From NCBI RefSeq assembly GCF_000710035.2, contig NZ_JMJJ01000004.1, forward strand, positions 1 through 64,000: a stretch of 64,000 bases of DNA, read 5' to 3'. Positions 25,441 through 38,600 of this stretch are shown one piece after another. The notes under the pieces were generated by a model, which saw nothing but the letters and a program-made list of their open reading frames with translations, had not been told where the DNA came from and did no database searches. The first letter of the stretch is position 1. Every line of letters begins with the position of its first letter. This DNA is from Pantoea ananatis LMG 2665. Its GTDB lineage: Bacteria; Pseudomonadota; Gammaproteobacteria; Enterobacterales; Enterobacteriaceae. Made by a program: the position numbers and the translations under genes.

Positions 25441-26073
25441 ATGTCACTGACCCGCGCCCAAATTGTGAGCTGGCTTTACCGCTGTGGTGAAGTTTTTACC
25501 CGTGAAAGTGATTTTTTGACCGGACTGGATCGTGAAATCGGCGATGCCGATCACGGGTTAAATATGCATCGGGGATTCAGTAAAGTTGTCGAGAAGCTGC
25601 CTTCTGTCGAAGATAAAGATATCGGCTTTATTCTTAAAAATACCGGTATGACGCTGCTCTCAAACGTAGGCGGAGCCAGCGGGCCGCTGTTTGGTACGTT
25701 CTTTATTCGTGCGGCTCAGGTTACCCAGGCGCACCAGAGCCTGACGCTGGAAGAGCTTTATCAGATGATTCGTGAAGGGGCGGAAGGGGTCATTAACCGC
25801 GGTAAAGCCGAGCCTGGCGATAAAACCATGTGCGACGTCTGGCTCGCGGTCGTGGCGTCACTGCGTCAGTCTAGTGAGCAGAATGTCTCACTCACCGCCG
25901 CTCTTGATGCCGCCTGCCAACAGGCGGAGTCAGCCGCCCAGTCAACCATCACCATGCAGGCCCGCAAAGGGCGCGCCAGCTATCTGGGTGAGCGCAGTAT
26001 CGGTCATCAGGATCCCGGTGCAACCTCGGTCATGTTCATGATGCAAATGCTGGCCGCCGCCGCCAGGGAGTAA
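25441..26073 (+). CDS. dhaL: Dihydroxyacetone kinase subunit DhaL (ADP-binding)
   Basis: The 210-residue subunit keeps the magnesium-binding aspartates Asp30, Asp35 and Asp37 in LDREIGDADHG. It carries tightly bound ADP that is rephosphorylated by DhaM and passes phosphate to Dha on DhaK. NVGGASGPLFGTFF and GDKTMCDVW are also family-typical, as is the C-terminal GERSIGHQDPGATS. AAGGAGA precedes the start. In E. coli the ADP form of this protein activates DhaR, so it also reports pathway state. Confidence 0.96.
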   Translation: MSLTRAQIVSWLYRCGEVFTRESDFLTGLDREIGDADHGLNMHRGFSKVVEKLPSVEDKDIGFILKNTGMTLLSNVGGASGPLFGTFFIRAAQVTQAHQSLTLEELYQMIREGAEGVINRGKAEPGDKTMCDVWLAVVASLRQSSEQNVSLTAALDAACQQAESAAQSTITMQARKGRASYLGERSIGHQDPGATSVMFMMQMLAAAARE

Positions 26074-26083
26074 GGAGAGAGGA

Positions 26084-27505
26084 ATGGTAAACCTGGTGAT
26101 CGTGTCACACAGTGCAATGTTAGGCGAGGGCGTGGAAATGCTGGCCCGGCAAATGTTAACCGGCGATAACTGCAGGATCGCGGTCGCCGCCGGCATTGAC
26201 GATCCTGATCATCCCATCGGCACGGATCCGATAAAAGTGATGGAGGCGATTGAGGCTGTCGCGGATACCGATCATGTGCTGGTCATGATGGATATGGGAA
26301 GTGCCCTGCTCAGTGCTGAGACGGCACTTGATCTGCTCGATCCGGTCATTGCTGAAAAAGTGCGCCTGTGTGCAGCACCGCTGGTGGAAGGCACGCTGGC
26401 GGCCACCGTCAGCGCGGCGGCGGGAGCGGACATCGACACAGTCATTGACGTTGCCATGAATGCGCTGGCGGCGAAACAGGCCCAGTTAGGGATAACGCCT
26501 CCCGCGCACGCCGCTTCGCTGCCCGCAAAAGCGCCTGATTCGGACGCGCGTTCGGTTACGGTCACCATCAGGAACCACCACGGTCTGCACGTTCGTCCTG
26601 CTTCGCGGCTGGTCGCTGCACTGGCGGGAATGAACGCTGATCTGGTGTTAGAGAAACAGGGGCAGTGCGTGAAGCCAGACAGCCTCAACCAGATTGCTCT
26701 GCTTCAGGTTCGCTGTCATGACGCCGTTACCTTGTCGGCGAGTGGGCCCGATGCTGAGCGTGCCCTGGCGGCATTTGAATCCCTTGCGGCGGAAGATTTT
26801 GGCGAGCATCCCGAGTCGATGGCGTTAAAAACATCGGCGTCCACCGTCGAAAAGGTACAGGGTAAAGCGGTGTTTTATCCCCTGCCGCTGGCGCAGCCTG
26901 CCAGGCACCCTTGCAGCGATGTCGGGCAGGAAGAGCGGCGGCTGCAGCAGGCGATAGTAGATACGCTCAATGACCTGAATGCGCTGGCTGCCCTGGCAGA
27001 GAAGAAATATGGTGCTTCGGTGGCGGCTATTTTCTCAGGCCATCACACGTTGCTGGACGATCCCGACCTGTTTGACGCTGCCTGTAAGGTCATCCGTAAT
27101 GACTCGTGTTGCGCTGAATCAGCCTGGTATCAGGTGCTAATGGAATTAAGCCAGCAATATCAGCACCTGGATGATGCGTATTTGCAGGCGCGGTTTATTG
27201 ATATCGAAGACATACTGTATCGTACTCTGTGTCATCTGAAAGGGCGCGACATCAGGCTGCCGACACCAGACGTGCCCGCCATTATCGTGGCAGACGATAT
27301 CTTTCCGTCAGCGGTCGTTAATCTGAATGCGCAACTGGTAAAAGGCATTTGCCTGCGGGAGGGCAGCACGCTGTCACATGCCGCAATCATTGCTCAGCAG
27401 GCCGGTATTGCCTTTATCTGTCAGCAGGGCGCAGTGCTGGATATCATTCAGCCAGAGGACAGGCTATTGATTGATCCCGCTGCACAGCGCGTGAGTTGCG
27501 CATAA
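26084..27505 (+). CDS. dhaM: Dha-specific PTS multiphosphoryl protein DhaM
   Basis: The 473-residue protein has three linked domains. First is an EIIA-mannose-like domain with active His9 (VIVSHSAMLGEG). Second is an HPr-like domain with His169 in NHHGLHVRPA. Third is an EI N-terminal-like domain with the active histidine near 432 in GSTLSHAAIIAQQAG. It relays phosphate from the general PTS to the ADP on DhaL. It ends the dhaKLM operon. No clear terminator follows; CAGGGGC and GGCCCTG around 27538-27563 could form a weak stem. Confidence 0.96.
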   Translation: MVNLVIVSHSAMLGEGVEMLARQMLTGDNCRIAVAAGIDDPDHPIGTDPIKVMEAIEAVADTDHVLVMMDMGSALLSAETALDLLDPVIAEKVRLCAAPLVEGTLAATVSAAAGADIDTVIDVAMNALAAKQAQLGITPPAHAASLPAKAPDSDARSVTVTIRNHHGLHVRPASRLVAALAGMNADLVLEKQGQCVKPDSLNQIALLQVRCHDAVTLSASGPDAERALAAFESLAAEDFGEHPESMALKTSASTVEKVQGKAVFYPLPLAQPARHPCSDVGQEERRLQQAIVDTLNDLNALAALAEKKYGASVAAIFSGHHTLLDDPDLFDAACKVIRNDSCCAESAWYQVLMELSQQYQHLDDAYLQARFIDIEDILYRTLCHLKGRDIRLPTPDVPAIIVADDIFPSAVVNLNAQLVKGICLREGSTLSHAAIIAQQAGIAFICQQGAVLDIIQPEDRLLIDPAAQRVSCA

Positions 27506-27948
27506 CGCTAGTGTTCATTAGCCTCTGGTATCTGTTTCAGGGGCTTTAATTTATTTGGCCCTGACAAAAAATTTCAGTTAAATCTCTTTTTGTTCCCTTA
27601 ACCTTTCGACAACTCCCCTCTCATTTTGGCGCATTTTTATCCAATAATTACTCGATATTTCAATCAGAAAACATAAATAAATCGCGTCCCACAAATGGGT
27701 TTCCGCCAGAGACTACCTTGGGATTTCATGTTTATTTTTATTCGGGAAAGGCTCAAGGGAGTGCATTTTAGTTAAGGGGATATTTTTAAAATCATATTTG
27801 GGTTAAGGCGGGAAACAGTGAGTGATTAAATAAAATATATATCAAGCTGTCGTCTTTTACTTTTATCAGGAATTTTCCAATAGTTTAGGTGATATTATGC
27901 TTTCACTGCTTTACAAAAAACTTACATTTCTTTTCATTGGGCTTACCT
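27506..27948. other. AT-rich region upstream of the CDI locus
   Basis: These 443 bases are visibly A/T-rich compared with the genes on both sides. They contain no gene I can support. They must hold the promoter of the two-partner secretion operon, but several AT-rich hexamers fit equally well. Such composition would suit silencing by H-NS, which is inference. Confidence 0.4.
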
Positions 27949-29613
27949 ATGAGAGCAAAGACAGGGAAGTGGCTGGCGTTGAGCGCCGCGCTTATCACGG
28001 TAAGCGCACTGGCTGCGCCGTTGACGCCAGGCGATCGCGATTATATCCAGACTCAGCAACAGCAACGCCTGCAGCAGGATCAGCAGCAGCGTGATGCACT
28101 CTGGCAAGCTGTGTCACCGCGTATAGTCCCCGCTCCCCGTGCTGATGCGTCAGGCCGTTGCTTTACTATTCATCAGATCATAATCCGCAACGCCACACTG
28201 CTTTCCGCCAGCCAGCAGCAGTCACTGACTTCTGCTTACGTCAATCGTTGTCTGGACTTAACGCAAATTAATGCGCTGGTACATGCGATTTCCGACTGGT
28301 ATATGCAAAGGGGTTATATTACCAGCCGGGCTTTTTTAACAGAACAGGATCTCTCTTCTGGCCAGCTAATTATTCCCGTGCTGGAAGGCAAACTGGACAC
28401 CATTATTCTGGACGGTAAACATCCACGCCTGTTGCGCATGGTATTTCCGGGGCTGGAAGGAAAAATCCTGAACCTGCGCGATATTGAGCAGGGCATGGAG
28501 CAGATTAATCGCGTACGCACGGTACCTGTTCAAATCGAAATTCAGCCGTCACCTAAACCGGGTTATTCTATTGTTAATCTGACAGCAAAACCTGAATTTC
28601 CCCTCAGCGCGACCTTGGGTTTTGATAACAGCGGGCAGCGCAGCACCGGCCTGGGCCAGCTTAACGCCTCTCTGACCGGAAATAATCTTTTGGGGCTGGC
28701 GGATCGCTGGTTTGTCAGTGGTGGGCGCAGCAGCGCATTCAGCCACTGGCGCGATGCGCAGAACTTACAGGCCGGCGTCAGCGTGCCTTATGGTTATGGC
28801 CTGCTGGATTACAGCTACAGCTGGAGCAACTACCACAGCCATTTTATCAATAACGATTTCACGTGGTTCAGCAACGGCGACAATATTGCACATCGCCTTA
28901 ACGGCTCCTGGGTTTTATTTCGCAACGGCGATATCAAAACGGGCGTGCAGATTGGCCTGAATCACTATTCCAGCCACAACTATCTCAACGATGCGCCTCT
29001 GGTAAGCAGTAGCCGCAAATTAACCAGCCTGCAGTTTGGCCTGAACCACACTCAGAAAATTGCCGGTGGCGTCGCCACGCTTAACCCATCGTTTAGCCGC
29101 GGTATGCCGTGGTTTGATGCCGAAAGCGATGAAGGCAAAAACGGTAACCTGCCGAAAGCAGAGTTTCGTAAATGGAGCATCAGCGCCAGCTATCAAAAAC
29201 CGCTCACCAACAAGCTGTGGTGGCTAAGCAGCCTTTACGGACAGTGGTCACCCGATCACCTTTACGGTAGCGAACGACTCACGCTGGGCGGCGACAGCTC
29301 TGTGCGTGGCTTCAAAGAGCAATACCTGTCGGGCGATGTAGGCGGTTACTTACGCAATGAGCTGGATTACAGCCTGTTTACGTTACCTGGGCTGGGTGAA
29401 GTCACCGCACTGGCGGCGGTGGACGGCGGCTGGCTGAGAAGCGATCCGCAAAACCCACAGTTTACCGGCACGCTCTGGGGCGGTGCCGTGGGGCTTGGCA
29501 CTCGCAATCAACATTTTTACACCCAGTATACCGTCGGCATTCCGCTCAGCTATCCCGGCTATTTACAGCCGGATCACGTCAGCATTTACGCCCGCGTCGG
29601 GCTGGTATTCTAA
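27949..29613 (+). CDS. Two-partner secretion transporter (TpsB, CdiB/ShlB/FhaC family)
   Basis: The 554-residue outer-membrane protein exports the giant protein encoded next. It has a signal peptide (MRAKTGKWLALSAALITVSA), a glutamine-rich N-terminal helix linker (QTQQQQRLQQDQQQRDALWQ), POTRA domains (CFTIHQIIIRNATLLS; IQPSPKPGYSIVNL) and a C-terminal barrel with the conserved VRGFKEQYLSGDVGGY loop and terminal GLVF. The frame opens at a GTG at 27889, but the signal peptide supports the ATG at 27949; the ribosome binding site is poor for both. The exoprotein gene begins 14 bases after its stop. Confidence 0.92.
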   Translation: MRAKTGKWLALSAALITVSALAAPLTPGDRDYIQTQQQQRLQQDQQQRDALWQAVSPRIVPAPRADASGRCFTIHQIIIRNATLLSASQQQSLTSAYVNRCLDLTQINALVHAISDWYMQRGYITSRAFLTEQDLSSGQLIIPVLEGKLDTIILDGKHPRLLRMVFPGLEGKILNLRDIEQGMEQINRVRTVPVQIEIQPSPKPGYSIVNLTAKPEFPLSATLGFDNSGQRSTGLGQLNASLTGNNLLGLADRWFVSGGRSSAFSHWRDAQNLQAGVSVPYGYGLLDYSYSWSNYHSHFINNDFTWFSNGDNIAHRLNGSWVLFRNGDIKTGVQIGLNHYSSHNYLNDAPLVSSSRKLTSLQFGLNHTQKIAGGVATLNPSFSRGMPWFDAESDEGKNGNLPKAEFRKWSISASYQKPLTNKLWWLSSLYGQWSPDHLYGSERLTLGGDSSVRGFKEQYLSGDVGGYLRNELDYSLFTLPGLGEVTALAAVDGGWLRSDPQNPQFTGTLWGGAVGLGTRNQHFYTQYTVGIPLSYPGYLQPDHVSIYARVGLVF

Positions 29614-29627
29614 AAGAGGAACTGATT

Positions 29628-32600
29628 ATGGACGATCGTCAGCCTGTTTCCCTTGCCCGTCGCGCGCTGAGCTATCTCATCTGCTATCTGGTGGCGGTGC
29701 AACCGATGCTGCCCGTGATGGCTGCTGAAATCACGCCAGTCACGCCAGGCACCAGGATGGATGCGGCAGGCAATGGCGTGCCCGTGGTCAATATTGCAAC
29801 GCCGAATCAGGCGGGTGTTTCTCATAACCAGTACGATCAATATAACGTGGGGCAACAGGGCCTTATCCTCAACAACGCCACTGGCCAGCTCACGCAGACC
29901 CAGCTTGGCGGGCTGATCCAGAACAACCCCAACCTTAAAGCCGGACAGGAAGCGCGCGCCATTATTAACGAAGTGGTGGGGGCCAATCGTTCACAGCTGC
30001 AGGGCTATACCGAAGTGGCCGGTAAAGCCGCCAACGTTATGGTGGCTAACCCCTACGGCATTACCTGTAACGGCTGTGGCTTTATCAATACGCCCAACGT
30101 GACGCTGACCACCGGTAAACCGCAGTTTGATGCCAACGGCAACCTGGCCGCGCTGGAGGTCAGTAAAGGCACCATTACCATTGAGGGCCAGGGACTGGAC
30201 GGCAGTAAAGCCGATGCTGTGTCGATTGTGGCACGCGCAACGGAAATCAATGCCGGGATTCACGCCAAAGATCTCACCGTGACGCTGGGAGCAAATCGCG
30301 TCGGGCAGGATGGATCGATAACGCCCATTAACGGCGAAGGGCCTGCGCCCGGCGTGGCGGTCGATACCAGCGCTCTGGGCGGCATGTACGCCAACCGCAT
30401 TCATCTGGTGTCGAGCGAAAAAGGCGTCGGCGTCAATCTGGGTAACTTACTGGCCAGACAGGGCGATATCACCCTGGATGCGAACGGGAAACTGGCGGTG
30501 CATAACAGTCTCAGCAGCGGGGCACTGACCGCCAGTGCGCAAAGCGTAGAGCTGAGCGGGGAACATAAATCCGCTGGCCCGGCGACGATAACCGCACAAA
30601 ACGCTATCAGTCTGCACGATGGGAGCCTGGGGAGCGATCGCGCTGTTTCATTGCAGGGCGGCAAGCGCCTGCAAATCAACAGTGGCAAGATCGTGGCCGG
30701 TGACAGCATCAACCTTGCCGCGACCAGCCTGTCGGTGGACAGCGGCAGTGCGCTCAACGCCACCAATAACATCTCGTTCAACGCGCAGCCAGACTTCACC
30801 GGCGGCTTAAGCCTGGACCCGGCCGGTCAGTTTGATAATGCCGGGCAGTTTAAGGCGGGGAATAATCTTTCTCTGAATGCTTTCACGATCGGTAACACAG
30901 GATCGTTGTCAGCAAAAGGGCAACTGTCCACGGTCAGCAACAACGTGACTAACCAGGGCGCCTTGCAGGGCAATGCGATCCGGCTCAAGAGTGATGCACT
31001 AAATAACAGCGGTACGCTGCAGGGTGCTGATGCACTCACGCTGGAGACGATGACGCTTAATAACAGTGGTTCGCTGACGGCACCGCAGCTGACGCTCAAC
31101 AGCGATGCCATCACCAACAGCGGTCTGTTGCAGGGTACGCAGAATCTGACGTTGTTAAGCCAGCATCTGACTAACTTAAAAAAGGGCAGTATTGCGACGG
31201 CGGGCGATTTGACGCTCAACCTGCCTGACTTCAGCAACAGCGGGCTGCTGAGCACGGAGGGTGCACTGCACCTGAGCGGCAACAGTCTCGTCAACGATGG
31301 CGAAATCAACGCCAGCACGCTTCATTCTGACAACGGTCAACTGACCAACCTCACAGATGGCAAACTGCTGGCGACAGGCTCACTGCAACTGACAAACGAC
31401 CAGCTTACTAACAGTGGGCAGATTGCCGCGAATCAGTCTGAGCTCACGGCCGCTACGTTAAATAACGCAGGCAGAATTCAGGGCGCCAGCAGCCTGAACC
31501 TGAATGCGGACACGACGAATAACCGACAGGGCGGCGAACTACTGACCTCAGGGCAACTGACGCTTAACGGCGGTGACCTGAATAACGCGGGATTAATTCA
31601 GGCAGATAAACTGGCTCTGACAGTGGGCAACTGGCAAAACAGCGGCAATGCGCTCAGTGCAGGCGATGCCACGCTGAAGGCGAAAACCCTGACCAACAGC
31701 GGCAAGATAATGGGTCAGCAAAGCGTCGATCTGCAGGGAAATACCACAGACAACAGCGGCTGGTTACTGGCAAAAGTGCTGGCCTTTCAGGGCGATTTAA
31801 TCAACAGCGGACTGATTCAGGGCGATACGGCGCTGACGTTGAAAGGCGGCAGTCTGAGCAATCAGGCGACGGGCCAGTTGCAGACGGCGGGCAACGCTGA
31901 CATTACGGCCTCCTCTCTGAACAACCAGGGACAGCTGCAGGGCGATAATCTGGCTGTCACAGCACAAAGCTGGCAAAACAGCGGCAGTGCGCAGGCCACA
32001 AAAAATATCACCGCCTCTGTGGCTGGGGAGCTTAACAACGGTGGCACCCTGACGGCCCAGCAGGCAATGAACCTGCAGGCTGGCAACGTCACCAATGCGG
32101 GCACGCTTGCTGCGGATCAGCTAACTATTCAGGCTCCCCAGCTCAGTAATGCTGGCCTGCTACAGGGCAACAGCGCACTGGCGATAACCAGCGCGCAAAT
32201 TGCTAACCTGGCGAACGGTCGGCTTGTCAGCGGAAGCGGACTGAGCCTGGCACCTGTCCAGTTGGTAAATGATGGGCTGTTACAGGTGGCGGGCACCTTC
32301 AGCGTCAATGGCGGTGATTTTACCAATAACGGCCAGGTGAATGCGGACGCGTTGAATACCGCGCTGACCGGCACGCTGAATAATGGCGTAAACGGCAAGC
32401 TGCTTGCGCGTCAGCTGGCGCAGGTCCAGGCGCAGTCACTGACTAACGCCGGTAGCGTTGCAGGCCAGCAATTGCAGATAACGGGCGATACATTACAAAA
32501 TCAGGGGCTGCTACAGGGCGATAACGCGCTGACGGCAGGGTTCCGTCAGCTGGATAACCTTGCGGGCGGCCAACTGATTACTGGTGGCGCACTGACGTTA

Positions 32601-35600
32601 CAGGGTACGGACGCCCGTAACGCCGGAACCTGGCAGGGCAGCCAGCTCAGTTACCGTTTCGGCAGCTTAAAAAACACCGGTACCCTCAATGGCACTGGTG
32701 CACTGGACGGGCAAACCACGGGGCTGCTGGATAACAGCGGCAACCTGATTACGGGCGGCAACGCCAGCCTGAATGCCGAGAGCCTGACTAACAGTGGCAA
32801 AATCATGGCAAGCGGGCTGACGCTGCGTGCCGGATCGCTGAATAACAGCGGCCTGTGGCAGGGCAGTACTTCACTGGACGCGCTTAGTACTGGCGATCTC
32901 ACCCAGTCTTCAACAGGCAGAGCGTTAAGCGGTGGCGATCTGCTGCTTGGCGCGGCGACATTAAACACGGCTGGCACCCTGCAGGGGGTGAATGCCGAGA
33001 TAACGTCTGGTAGCTGGCAAAATCAGGGATCGCTGCTGAGCACCGGCGATCTCAGCGCCGCGATTGATAGCAACCTTACGAATGGTGGATCTCTACTCAG
33101 TCAGGGCGGTGCACAACTCAGTGCGCAAAATCTGGTGAATACCGGCTCTGTCCTCGCCGAAAAAGCCATGACGCTTAACGGCGGTTCGCTGAACAACAGC
33201 GGCGCCATTCAGGGCGATACGCTGTCGGTTACTCCCGCAAGCGTGACCAACCAGGGCAACCTTATCGGTCTGAAATCCCTGACGCTCGGACCGGCCCCGC
33301 AGCGGTTCAGAATGCTGCTGGCGCAGAGCGCTCCGACGCGTGAACTTGTGAATAACGCGGGAGGACAGCTTCTCACGCAGGGCGCGTTAACGATTACGGC
33401 CGATAACGTCACCAACAACGGATCGTGGCAGGGGCAACAGATCCTGCTGAATGCGGCAAAACTGGCCAACGGTGGAGCGATTCAAAGTGCCGATGGCCTG
33501 CAACTTACCCTGAGCGACAGGCTGGATGCCGCCGCAGGCAGCAAGATCTCTGCCAACGGCACCGCAGCCTTACAGGCGCTGACGCTGGCGAATCAGGGGC
33601 AATGGGTGGCTAAAAACCTTACCCTGAAAGGCGACACGCTAAACAATAACGGGGAAATTACTGGCGCGGACAGCCTTAGCGTGCAGCTCAACGGCGCGCT
33701 GACACAGCAGCAGGATAAGAACCTGCTCAGTGCCGGAAAAATCAGCCTGCAGTCGGCATCGCTGAATAATTTGGGCCGTATTCAGGGAAGCGATCTTCAG
33801 ATTAACACCGGTGCGTTAGATAACGCGGGCCGCCTACAGGGTGACAATAACCTGCTGCTCAGCGCCACCGGGCATCTCACCAACGCCGCGAATGGCACTC
33901 TGGTTTCTCAGAACGCGCTGACGCTGACCACACCAGATCTCTATAACTATGGTCTGATTCAGGGCGTTGGTGGCACAGTCAACGCCACAAACTCAGCCAC
34001 CAACAATGGCAGATTACTGGCTGGCGGCGCGTTGACCTTTACCACACCGCAACTGGTGAATAATGGCTGGCTGCAGGCCGGACAGCTCACGCTGAACGCG
34101 TCCGGCTTAACTAACAACGGTACGCTGCTTGCCGATCAACAGGGCACCCTGAACGGCACCAATTTCCAGAACCAGGGCATGGCGCAGGGCGGCAACCTGG
34201 CCGTTAATTATCAGAATCTCGGTAACAGCGGCACCGTGCTCGGCACCGGACAACTGAACGTGAATGCCGCGCAGGTCAACCTGACCGGATCGGGACGGCT
34301 GTTCAGCGGCGGCGGTTTGACGCTGGTGAGTAACGGCTTTGACCAGTTCGGCCAGGTCGTTGCGCTGGGCGATGTGCTAGTGAATCTGGCGAACAGCTTC
34401 GTCAGTCATAACACGCTGGCAGCGGGCAACCGACTAACGCTTAACAGCAACGGCTCGCTGGAAAATCAGAGCACAATGCAGGGCCAGGGCGTGACGCTGA
34501 ATGCGGGCGGCGACCTCACCAACAACGGCCAGATCACCACCGGCGGCGCTGACAGCAGCCTGACAGGCAACCGCATCGCCATGAACGGTGCTGGCAGCCT
34601 GCAGGGCGGCGGCAACGTTACCCTGAACAGCCGTAGCGATGTCACCCTGGACGGTTTTACCGGCACGCTCGGTAACCTGACCATCAGCACGCCAGGCAGC
34701 CTGGTCAACACGGCGCTGCTTTACGCCGGGCAGAATCTCTATTTATTAGCCAACAGCATTCGTAACCAGCGTGGCGATATTCTGGCGGGCAACAGCCTGT
34801 GGATGCAGCGCGATGGCGCGGGCAATGCCAACGGGGAAGTGATCAACACCTCTGGGACGATTGAGACGCAGGGTGGGGATATTAATATCAATACTGGGCA
34901 TTTGTTGAATACGCGGGATGGGTTGCAGGTTACACAAACTAATAATCCTAATCCCACAAAAGTAGGCGCTGGTAACGCCTATATAAATTTTTCTATATGG
35001 GAACTTAATCCTGGAGATTATGGCACTGCAATAGTAACCATCAATCATCCAGCCCAACCTAACTGTGATTCAGGTAAGGGGGCCACAAAATGCCACGGCA
35101 CAACTACAACTGAAACTGTATATGCCCCTAATATAAAACTCGAAACGCAAAAAGTTATTCTTTCCAGTTCAACCTTGAGTGTCATAGCAAATGGTGGAGT
35201 CGCACGCTTAGCTTCAGGAAGAGATCTTGTTATAAATGCAAATGGGCTAGATAACCAAGCCAGCAATATTTTATCTCAAAGAAATACTGTTCTTTCAGGT
35301 GGGTACTTTAATAATCAATCTTGGCAAGCAGGTACTCAAAATAATTTTGCTATATATAAGTACACAGGTGTTTTTGCAACTACTCCGATACCTAATAATC
35401 AAAGGACAGTGGATGGTGCTATTGGCAATAATATACCTTATCAACTCGTTGGGCATGAAAATAACTTTACGGCGGGTGAACTTTATCGCGCAGTTATTCA
35501 GGCCGGAGGCAACATCAGTGCCAATTTCTCCAGCAATATTAGTAATACCAACACCACAGCAAACGCAGGCTGGACCGGAAATACACTATCCACTCCCGGT

Positions 35601-38600
35601 ATAAGAGGACTAGCCTCATTTAGCCAGTCGGGTGCACAACAACGTCAGCAGATTGCCGGAGCAGAAAAGGTTACGGTTAATTCTCCTCAGTGGCGCGATC
35701 AGCTTCAGGGTGCCTTGCAGCAGGTCAATGGTAATAGTTCACTGGATAGCAGCGCATCTGATAAGGCCTCGCTTGTTACTCATGCATCGGATAGCTTTGG
35801 TCGTGCCGATTTAAGTCAGTCAGGTAGACTGATTTCCGATCCTGCAGTCAGCACAGCTAATCTACGCAGTTACAAGCCGGCCAGTGTGGACACCAGCGCC
35901 TATCCGATTCCGTCTGACGATAACGGCTATTTTGTTTTTGGTAACAGCAAAAGTCCCTATTTAATCACTCTCAATCCAAAACTTAACGGTCTGGGACAAC
36001 TGGATAACAGCCTGTTTGGCGATCTTAACGCATTGCTTGGCAGGCAGCCGGGACAGGTACCGCAGGAAAGCCGTCAGCTTTATACCGATAAAACCACGTT
36101 CCTGGGGTCGTCTTACCTGCTTGATCGTCTGAACCTCAAGCCAAACTATGATTACCGTTTCCTTGGTGATGCGGCCTTTGATACGCGCTATGTCAGTAAT
36201 GTGGTGTTAAACCAGACCGGCAGCCGTTATCTGAACGGCATTGGTTCCGAACTGGATCAGATGCGCTATCTCATGGATAACGCAGCCTCTGCGCAACGTG
36301 CGCTGGGGTTGCAGTTTGGGGTTTCTTTATCTGCGCAGCAGGTAGCCTCGCTTGATAAAAGTATGGTCTGGTGGGAAGCCACGACGATAAATGGCGAGAC
36401 GGTAATGGTGCCGAAAGTCTATTTATCATCCAAAGATGTGGAAATGCATGACGGCAGCGTGATTGCAGGGAATAACGTGACGCTTTCCGGCGGTGATATT
36501 ACCAACAACGGCAGTACTGTTACCGCAAAAAATAACCTGACGGTTAGCAGTCAGAACAGCATAAGTAACCTTAATGCAGGCATGCTTTATGCTGGCGAAA
36601 ATCTGCAGTTGAGCGCGATAAATAACATCAACAATATCAGCTCAAATATTAGTGGTAAAAAGGTTAACCTTGAGAGTGCTAATGGCGACATTAATAATAT
36701 TACTACCACTGATTTATGGCAATTAGATGCAAAAAGTAATAGTGGTTTAGAGAAAAAATATAGCGAAACATTAACGAAAGCGACAGCCAATATCACTGCA
36801 GTAGATTCGCTAAGTCTGAAAGCAGGAAATAGTATTAACGTTACAGGTGCGAATGTTAAAGCGGGTGGCGATCTTCTTCTGGATGCGTGGAAGGATATTG
36901 CTATTACAGACAATCAAAATATCAATGATTATTCGCAAACAGTTTATGGTCATGGAAGAGGTTGGGAAGGGAAAGTCATTGGTAGTACCACCCAGACTCA
37001 GGTGAGTACAGACAGTAGTACGATTACTGGGGGCAAAAACGTCACTATCCATTCTGGCCGAGATCTGACTGTAACTGCCAGTAATATTAATGCGGCAAAT
37101 GATGCCAGTCTGATTGCTGGCAACAATCTTAATCTCAATAGCGCTACGAACAGCCAGAGTCGTTCTCAAGGCAATTCATCATCGTCGTCAGTTGGAACTT
37201 CGCGAAGTCAGATTAACAGCGGCGGTAATTTGAGTCTCGCCGCTGGTCAGGACATTACCAGTCAGGCTGCAAATATTGCATCTAACGGAGATGTTGCCTT
37301 GAAAGCAGGCAACAATATCAATCTCAACAGTTCCAGCAACACTACGAATAGCAGAAGTGGCAACCAGGAATCCCATTCCACTAGTCTGGATCGCACGGCT
37401 GTCAGCAGCGGCGGTAATCTCAGCCTGGCTGCCGGTCAGGATATCAACAGTCAGGCCGCCGCCATCGCCGCTACCGGCAATGCCGCGCTGAAAGCGGGCC
37501 GTGATATCAACCTGAATGCCGACGCCATCGGTTCTGGCTACAGCGAAAGGGGCGACAAGAAAACTGTTATCAGTGAAACCGTGCGTCAGCAGGGCACCGA
37601 GATCGCCAGCGGCGGCAGTACCACTCTGGTAGCCGGTCGCGATATCAATACCGAAGCAACCGATGTGACGGCAAAACAGGATATCGCCCTGCAGGCCGGG
37701 CGCGACGTTAACCTGAATACGGCGACCGAAAGCGATTATTACTACAAAGAAGAAACCAAAACTAAAAAAGGCTTCCTGAGTAAAAAGACCACGCACACCA
37801 TTCAGGAAGACAGTGCCACAAATGAAAAAGGCACCTTGCTGAGCGGCAACAATGTCTCCGTTAAAGCAGGTAATGACCTGCTGGTAAAAGGTTCTCAGGT
37901 CGTTGGTGATGGCAATGTGGCACTGGATGCAGGTAACAATGTCGATATTGCTGCCGCAACTAATACCGATTCCACATGGCGTTTTTCGGAAACGAAAAAG
38001 AGCGGCCTGATGGGAACGGGCGGCATTGGTATCAGCATCGGTAGTAGTAAATCACTGCAGGAGATGCGCGATAAAGGAACAACACAAAGCCAGAGCATCA
38101 GTACCGTCGGCAGTACTAAAGGGAATGTTTCAATTACCGCTGGCAAGCAGTTGCAGGTTAACGGTGCCGATTTGGTGGCGGGCGGTAATATGGCGCTCCA
38201 GGGTGATAGCGTTACTGTTACGCCAGGACACGATCTGCGTACCCACGATGAAAGAACGGAGCAACGTACCAGTGGTTTAACGCTGGCGCTGTCTGGTGCG
38301 GTAGCGGAAGCCGTGAACAGTGCAGTCGCTGCGGCGCAGTCAGCCAAACAGCAGAGTGATGGTCGTCTGGCCGCGCTTCAGGCGACCAAGGCAGTCTTGT
38401 CTGGCGTGCAGGCGAATCAGGCCAGTCAGCTTGCTCAGGTACAGGGTGATCCTAATAACGGCATCGGCATCAGTATTTCACTTTCTACCCAGCAGTCGAA
38501 ATCGGAGCAGCATCAGCAGTCAGACACGGTTAACGGCTCAACGATCAATGCAGGCCGTAATCTGAGTATCAATGCCACGGGCAAAGGCCAGGGGCCAGAC

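Noticed and set aside
30600-34400. Repeated short motifs in the exoprotein gene as a DNA repeat array or CRISPR
   Set aside because: They are degenerate in-frame codons of FHA protein repeats, with no constant spacer-repeat structure.
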